Assembly: GCF_029894125.1 (NCBI RefSeq)
Contig: NZ_JARXYZ010000008.1
Location: 1 to 64,000, forward strand
Source of the DNA: Kitasatospora sp. MAA19
GTDB taxonomy: Bacteria > Actinomycetota > Actinomycetes > Streptomycetales > Streptomycetaceae
Length of the DNA stretch: 64,000 nt
Reading direction: 5' to 3'
Below are positions 59,536 through 64,000 of this stretch, in pieces. The notes under the pieces were generated by a model. It saw nothing but the letters and a program-made list of their open reading frames with translations. It was not told the DNA's origin and made no database searches. Every line of letters starts with the position of its first letter. Positions within the stretch are counted from its first letter, which is position 1. Position numbers and translations under genes: made by a program.

Positions 59536-60521
59536 TCGGACTCGACCTCGTCGCTCTGCTTCGGCCGGTGCCCGCCGGTCGCCTTGGGCTGGTGCCCGCC
59601 GGTCGCCTTGGGCTGGTGCCCGCCGGTCGCCTCCGGCCGGTGCCCGGCGGCCGCCTCGGGCTTGTGCTCGGCGATCGCGGCGAACTGCTCCACCGTCAGC
59701 ATCTCGCCGCGCAGCTTGTGGTCGATCCCGGCGGCGGCGAGCGCCTGCTCGGCCCCGGCCGGGGAGCCGGCCCAGCCGGCCAGGGCGGCCCGCAGGGTCT
59801 TGCGCCGCTGGGCGAACGCGGCGTCGACGACGGCGAACACCTCCTGACGGCTGGCGGTGGTCTTCGGCGGCTCGCGGCGGATCAGCGAGACCAGCCCGGA
59901 GTCGACGTTCGGCGCGGGCCAGAACACGTTCCGCCCGATGGCGCCGGACCGCTTCACGTCGGCGTACCAGTTGGCCTTGACCGACGGGACGCCGTACACC
60001 TTGTTGCCGGGCTTGGCGGCGAGCCGGTCCGCGACCTCGCTCTGCACCATCACCAGGGTCCGCTCGATGCTGGGGAAGGTCGCCAGCATGTGCAGCAGGA
60101 CGGGCACGGCCACGTTGTACGGGAGGTTGGCGACCAGCGCGGTGGGCGCCGGCCCGGGCAGCTCGGTGACCTCCATGGCGTCGCTGAACACCAGGTCGAA
60201 GGCGTCCGCCTTGCCGGGCAGCCGGGCGGCGACGGTGTCCGGCAGGTGCTGCGCGAGCACCGGGTCGATCTCGACCGCGGTCACGTGCCGCGCCACCTCC
60301 AGCAGCGCCAGCGTCAGCGACCCGAGCCCGGGCCCGACCTCGACCACGGAGTCCTCGGCCGTCACCCCACCCGCCCGGACGATCCGCCGCACGGTGTTGC
60401 CGTCGATGACGAAGTTCTGCCCGCGCTGCTTGGTCGGCTTCACGCCGAACGCGGCCGCCAGCTCCCGGATGTCGGCGGCGCCCAGCAGGTGGCTGTCAGA
60501 GGTGGGATCGGTGGTGCTCAC
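59532..60521 (-). CDS. rsmA: 16S rRNA (A1518/A1519-N6)-dimethyltransferase
   Basis: KsgA-type methyltransferase that dimethylates two adenines in helix 45 of 16S rRNA late in 30S assembly. The 329-residue protein has [21 protein letters not shown] motif [29 protein letters not shown], motif [18 protein letters not shown] and [13 protein letters not shown]. The C-terminus (after about residue 290) is a low-complexity run of [12 protein letters not shown] units from a 24-bp DNA repeat, beyond the normal family end. Its stop overlaps the ispE start. Confidence 0.97.
   Translation of the reverse strand: MSTTDPTSDSHLLGAADIRELAAAFGVKPTKQRGQNFVIDGNTVRRIVRAGGVTAEDSVVEVGPGLGSLTLALLEVARHVTAVEIDPVLAQHLPDTVAARLPGKADAFDLVFSDAMEVTELPGPAPTALVANLPYNVAVPVLLHMLATFPSIERTLVMVQSEVADRLAAKPGNKVYGVPSVKANWYADVKRSGAIGRNVFWPAPNVDSGLVSLIRREPPKTTASRQEVFAVVDAAFAQRRKTLRAALAGWAGSPAGAEQALAAAGIDHKLRGEMLTVEQFAAIAEHKPEAAAGHRPEATGGHQPKATGGHQPKATGGHRPKQSDEVESE
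59567..59662. repeat. 24-bp tandem repeat, four copies, in the 3' end of rsmA
   Basis: Units start at 59567, 59591, 59615 and 59639. The first two are identical and the last two diverged. They encode the GHRP/GHQP-x-ATG repeats in the RsmA tail. Confidence 0.93.
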
Positions 60522-60668
60522 GCGCCAAGGATACGGGCGCGGAAGCCACTCAGAGTTCGACGACCGCGGCGAGGTCGATCTCCACGGCGGGCACTCATGC
60601 TCACCAGCATCACAGCGCCACGAGAGTGCCGAACCGTTTCCCCGCGATCCGATGTCCGTTCGATCGAC

Positions 60669-61544
60669 TCAGTACCCGAAGGCCCGCGCCGTGTTCGCGG
60701 CGATGGCGGCGGACAGCTCGCCCTCGGGCAGCCCCAGGGTGGCGGCCATCGACCGGACCGTGACCGGGATGAGGTACGGGGCGTTGGGGCGGCCCCGGTA
60801 AGGGTGGGGGGTGAGGAAGGGGGCGTCGGTCTCGACCAGGATCCGGTCGAGGGGGGTGACGGCGAGGGCGTCGCGCAGCGGCTGGTTGGCCTTGAAGGTG
60901 ACCGGTCCCGCGAAGGACAGGTACCAGCCGTGCTCGGCGCAGACCTTGGCCATCTCGGCGTCGCCGGAGTAGCAGTGGAAGACGGTCCGCTCGGGGGCGC
61001 CTTCCGCCAGCAGCACGGCGATGACGTCCTCGTGGGCGTCGCGGTCGTGGATGACCAGCGCCTTGTCGTGCCGCTTGGCCATCTCGATGTGGCGGCGGAA
61101 CGACTCCTTCTGGATCTCCACGCCCTCGGGCCCGGTGCGGAAGTAGTCGAGGCCGGTCTCGCCGACGGCGAGGACCTGCGGGAGGGCGGCGAGCCGGTCG
61201 ATCTCGGCGAGGGCCTCGTCGAGCGCGGCGGCGCCGCCCGCGGCGCGCTGCCGGCCGGACCAGCCGTCGGGGTCGCCGAGGAAGATCCGCGGCGCCTCGT
61301 TGGGGTGCAGGGCGACGGCCGCGTGCACCTGCTCGTACTGGGCCGCCAGGTCGGCGGCCCAGCGCGAGCCGGGCACGTCGCAGCCCACCTGGACGACCGT
61401 GGTGACCCCGACCGAGGCGGCCCGGGCCAGGCCTTCGGCCGGGGTGCCGGACTGCATGTCGAGGTGGGTGTGCGAGTCCGCCACCGCCACCGCCAGGGGT
61501 TCCGGCAGCGGCGGCGGCGTGGCGCGATCGTCCTTGGGAGACAT
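60669..61544 (-). CDS. tatD: TatD-family metal-dependent DNase
   Basis: TIM-barrel hydrolase (3'-5' exonuclease activity in characterised members) of 291 residues. The metal site includes DSHTHLDM, then GETGLDYFRTG, a conserved His in HDKALVIHDRDAHEDV, FHCYSGDAEMAKVC and LVETDAPFLTPHPYRGRPNAPYLI. All ligands are present. ATG 61544 overlaps the metG stop by one base (TGATG), so it is coupled to metG; the two often travel together with rsmA and ispE in actinobacteria. Confidence 0.95.
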   Translation of the reverse strand: MSPKDDRATPPPLPEPLAVAVADSHTHLDMQSGTPAEGLARAASVGVTTVVQVGCDVPGSRWAADLAAQYEQVHAAVALHPNEAPRIFLGDPDGWSGRQRAAGGAAALDEALAEIDRLAALPQVLAVGETGLDYFRTGPEGVEIQKESFRRHIEMAKRHDKALVIHDRDAHEDVIAVLLAEGAPERTVFHCYSGDAEMAKVCAEHGWYLSFAGPVTFKANQPLRDALAVTPLDRILVETDAPFLTPHPYRGRPNAPYLIPVTVRSMAATLGLPEGELSAAIAANTARAFGY

Positions 61545-63163
61545 CAGGCGGCGGGCTTCTCTTCGAGGCGCGGGAACAGGATCTCGCCCTTGGTGACGGT
61601 GCTGCCGACGGGCAGTCGGCCCCAGTCGGCCGCGGTGGCGACGGTCTGCGCGGCGAGCGCGCCGAGACCGGCCTCGGCCCCGAGCGAGACCCACAGCTTC
61701 TCGGCGGTGGACGGCATCACCGGGTTGAGCAGGACGGCGGTGCCGCGCAGCGCCTCGGCGGCGGTGTAGAGGATGGTGGCGAGGCGGGCGCGCCCCTCCT
61801 CCGAGTCGTCCTTGGCGACCTTCCACGGCTCCTGCTCGGTGAGGTAGCCGTTGACCTGCTTGACGAACTCGAAGATCGCCGCGAGGCCGCCGGCGAAGTC
61901 CAGCTCCTCGCCGATCTTCCGGTCGGCGGTGGCGACGGCGGCGGCGAGGCCGTCGGCGACGGCCTGCTCGGCCTCGCCGTGGGCGGTCGCCTCCGGCAGC
62001 GCACCGTCGAAGTACTTGCCGACCATGGCGGCGACCCGGGAGGCCAGGTTGCCGAAGTCGTTGGCGAGTTCGGAGGTGTACCGGGCGGTGAAGTCCTCCC
62101 AGGAGAACGAGCCGTCGGTGCCGAACGGGATCGCCCGCAGGAAGTAGTAGCGGTAGGCGTCCACGCCGAAGTGCGAGGTGAGGTCGGTGGGCGCGATGCC
62201 GGTCAGGTTGGACTTGGACATCTTCTCGCCGCCGACCATCAGCCAGCCGTTGGCGACGACCCGCTTGGGCAGCGGCAGCCCGGCGGCCATCAGCATGGCG
62301 GGCCAGATGACGGCGTGGAAGCGGAGGATGTCCTTGCCGACGAGGTGAACGGAGGCGGGCCACAGCTCGGCGAAGCGCTCCGGGTCGCTGCCGTAGCCGG
62401 CCGCGGTGATGTAGTTCTGCAGCGCGTCCACCCACACGTAGAGGACGTGCTTCTCGTCCCAGGGCAGCGGGACGCCCCAGTTGAAGGTGGAGCGGGAGAT
62501 GGAGAGGTCCTGCAGGCCCTGCTCGACGAAGCGCAGCACCTCGTTGCGGGCGGACTCGGGGGCGATGAAGCCGGGGTTCTCGGCGTAGAACTCCAGCAGC
62601 TTCTCGCCGTACGCGGAGAGGCGGAAGAAGTAGTTCTCCTCCTCCAGCCACTCGACGGGCTTCTTGTGGATGGCGCAGAGCTTCTCGTCCTCGGCGGCGC
62701 CGTCGAGCAGGTCGGCCGGGAGTTTGTACTCCTCGCAGCCGACGCAGTACGGGCCGGAGTAGCCGCCCTTGTAGATCTCACCCTTGTCGTACAGGTCCTG
62801 GACGAACTCCTGCACCCGGTCGGTGTGACGCTGCTGGGTGGTGCGGATGAAGTCGTCGTTGGCGATCTCCAGGTGCTCCCAGAGCGGCTTCCACGCCTCC
62901 TCGACCAGCTTGTCGCACCATTCCTGCGGGCTGACGCCGTTGGCCTCGGCGGTCCGCATGATCTTCTGACCGTGCTCGTCGGTGCCGGTCAGGTACCACA
63001 CCTTCTCGCCGCGCTGGCGGTGCCAGCGGGTGAGGACGTCGCCCGCCACGGTGGTGTACGCGTGGCCCAGGTGCGGGCGATCGTTGACGTAGTAGATCGG
63101 GGTGGAAACGTAGTACGCCGGGGTGTTCGCCCCGGTGGTGCTGTGGTCTGCAGTGGCCGCCAT
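61544..63163 (-). CDS. metG: Methionyl-tRNA synthetase
   Basis: Class I aminoacyl-tRNA synthetase of 539 residues, charging tRNA-Met. The HIGH-like motif is RPHLGHAYT; the KMSKS loop is GGEKMSKSNL. Cysteines in YCVGCEEYKLPADLL and EKLCAIHKK form the single zinc knuckle. The anticodon-binding domain (WEDFTARYTSELANDFGNLASRVAAMVGKYFDG) is intact, and there is no C-terminal tRNA-binding domain. ATG 63163 (MAATADHSTTGAN) fits; 13 more upstream codons are open. It heads the metG-tatD unit. Confidence 0.97.
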   Translation of the reverse strand: MAATADHSTTGANTPAYYVSTPIYYVNDRPHLGHAYTTVAGDVLTRWHRQRGEKVWYLTGTDEHGQKIMRTAEANGVSPQEWCDKLVEEAWKPLWEHLEIANDDFIRTTQQRHTDRVQEFVQDLYDKGEIYKGGYSGPYCVGCEEYKLPADLLDGAAEDEKLCAIHKKPVEWLEEENYFFRLSAYGEKLLEFYAENPGFIAPESARNEVLRFVEQGLQDLSISRSTFNWGVPLPWDEKHVLYVWVDALQNYITAAGYGSDPERFAELWPASVHLVGKDILRFHAVIWPAMLMAAGLPLPKRVVANGWLMVGGEKMSKSNLTGIAPTDLTSHFGVDAYRYYFLRAIPFGTDGSFSWEDFTARYTSELANDFGNLASRVAAMVGKYFDGALPEATAHGEAEQAVADGLAAAVATADRKIGEELDFAGGLAAIFEFVKQVNGYLTEQEPWKVAKDDSEEGRARLATILYTAAEALRGTAVLLNPVMPSTAEKLWVSLGAEAGLGALAAQTVATAADWGRLPVGSTVTKGEILFPRLEEKPAA

Positions 63164-63262
63164 GGTCGGAAAGCTTAGTCGGGCCCGAACGCACCCCTCC
63201 ACCGCGTGACCGCCCGAGCGATCGCGTCACCGACCGGACACGGGTGCCCGTGCACGGACGGC

Positions 63263-63301
63263 GGGGGCCGCCCGCCGCACTGCTCGCGGCGGGCGGCCCC
63301 C
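63263..63301 (-). terminator. Perfect 16-bp hairpin terminator of the zinc-ribbon gene
   Basis: GGGGGCCGCCCGCCGC pairs with its exact complement across a 7-base loop, 23 bases beyond the stop at 63325. It separates that gene from the metG promoter region. Confidence 0.87.
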
Positions 63302-63324
63302 GGGTGCGCTCCCGACGTCGACGG

Positions 63325-63750
63325 TCAGCCCAGCAGCCGCGACCAGAACCGGGCCCAGCGTCCGCGCGGCTTCACGGAGCCGTCCACCGGGGGCGCCCCG
63401 GCCGGCTCGGCGTGGGCCGGGTAGCCGGGGGCGTGGTGCCAGGACTGGTCGGCGGTGGCGACCCGGCCCTCGCGCATGATCCGGACGGTGTGTCCACCAC
63501 ACCCCGGGCAGGTCGGCTTGAGCAGCGGGGACGGTACCCGGACACCGTTGGCGTGGTACTCGAAGACGACGTGCCCGTCCTTGCCCACGTGGTGCTCGAT
63601 GTCGTACGCCTGCTCCCAGCCGTACCCGCACTTCAGGCACGCGAAGGAGTAGGCCTCCCGTACGGTCTCGACGGGAGTGTGCGGCCTTCCGGCCAGGCCG
63701 GGGGCGCTCAGCGCGTTGCCACCGAGGGGGCTACCGATCATCTCGCTCAT
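63325..63750 (-). CDS. Conserved zinc-ribbon-like protein
   Basis: A 141-residue soluble protein with two CxxC pairs (C38/C41 in FACLKCGYGWEQAYDIEHH, C81/C84 in TCPGCGGHTVRIMREG) that probably bind one zinc. The N-terminal 25 residues and the C-terminus (PPVDGSVKPRGRWARFWSRLLG, an amphipathic basic end) look flexible. It resembles small proteins found across streptomycetes without assigned function. ATG 63750 opens the frame; it is monocistronic with its own terminator. Confidence 0.8.
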   Translation of the reverse strand: MSEMIGSPLGGNALSAPGLAGRPHTPVETVREAYSFACLKCGYGWEQAYDIEHHVGKDGHVVFEYHANGVRVPSPLLKPTCPGCGGHTVRIMREGRVATADQSWHHAPGYPAHAEPAGAPPVDGSVKPRGRWARFWSRLLG

Positions 63751-64000
63751 AGCCGTCTCCCAGCGCCCGCCGGGCGCTCGCCCGGCTGGGTCTTTCCATT
63801 CCAGGAAATGCCCGGACCGCCTCGGCCGATGCCCTGCTTGTGAAGACTTGGACGCGGATTGGGAAGCCCTATACGAAGGGCCTGGTCCGTTCCGGAAACC
63901 GCGGCCGAAGCTTCAGCTCCGTGGGCGTTTACCGGGGCCTTCTCTCCACGGTACGACTCCCCAGGAGTCCCGCAACCCCCCGGAGTACACCCCCGTTCCA
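63751..64000. other. Upstream region of the zinc-ribbon gene to window end
   Basis: A GC-rich hairpin (CCCAGC...GCTGGG, about 63763-63798) lies directly before the start codon, and TATA-containing bases (CCCTATACGAAGGG, about 63865) form a small palindrome that may include the promoter. No gene is visible. Confidence 0.4.

Overview
This 64 kb window is very GC-rich chromosomal DNA of a filamentous actinomycete in the family Streptomycetaceae (Streptomyces or Kitasatospora). The basis is third-position GC near saturation, GTG starts with GTGA or TGATG overlaps, few ribosome sites beyond short GGAG cores, and a run of housekeeping genes in an order familiar from the streptomycete core chromosome: ndh, ppx, DUF501, ftsB-like, eno, rpf, mfd, ppc, pth, rplY, prs, glmU, ispE, rsmA, tatD, metG. 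Two tRNA genes (Gln-UUG, Thr-GGU) are present. I see no rRNA, CRISPR array, insertion sequence, integrase or phage gene.

Layout. 1-9.5 kb: partial FtsX-type ABC permease, type II NADH dehydrogenase with two Rex-like operators upstream, the ppx/DUF501/ftsB-like/eno block, and a resuscitation-promoting factor behind a c-di-AMP (ydaO) riboswitch. 9.5-18.5 kb: cytochrome P450, an SDR-like half protein, MazG, a soluble Ser/Thr kinase overlapping a small membrane protein gene, a solitary adenine-methylase-like protein with an altered catalytic motif, and a lipoprotein divergent from it. 18.5-24.3 kb: mfd and a DivIVA-type coiled-coil protein. 24.5-31 kb: a cluster of polymorphic-toxin-type domains with SUKH immunity domains (deaminase+SUKH-4, WHH nuclease+SUKH-1, YwqJ deaminase then SUKH-3), interrupted by the fused remains of two sugar-biosynthesis genes. 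31-43 kb: orphan histidine kinase, ppc, pth, rplY, prs, glmU, tRNA-Gln, desaturase with a TetR regulator, trans-aconitate methyltransferase. 43-50 kb: mainly regulators (MarR, two orphan NarL-type response regulators, HxlR) with galE, tRNA-Thr, a WrbA-like flavoprotein and an MHS transporter. 50.5-54.2 kb: a small type VII secretion-associated set (mycosin, WXG100-like protein, helical protein) with unusually AT-rich codon choice in the mycosin. 54.5-64 kb: FUSC membrane protein, ABC-F ATPase, ispE, rsmA, tatD, metG and a zinc-ribbon protein.

Functional links. The eno, ppc, prs, glmU and ispE genes cover lower glycolysis, anaplerosis, PRPP, UDP-GlcNAc and isoprenoid supply. Several regulators sit beside their probable targets with visible palindromic operators: MarR/tam, TetR/desaturase, HxlR/flavoprotein. 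The two most unusual signals are the SUKH/toxin-domain cluster and a repeated pattern of short tandem duplications lying at or across the stop codons of about ten genes.
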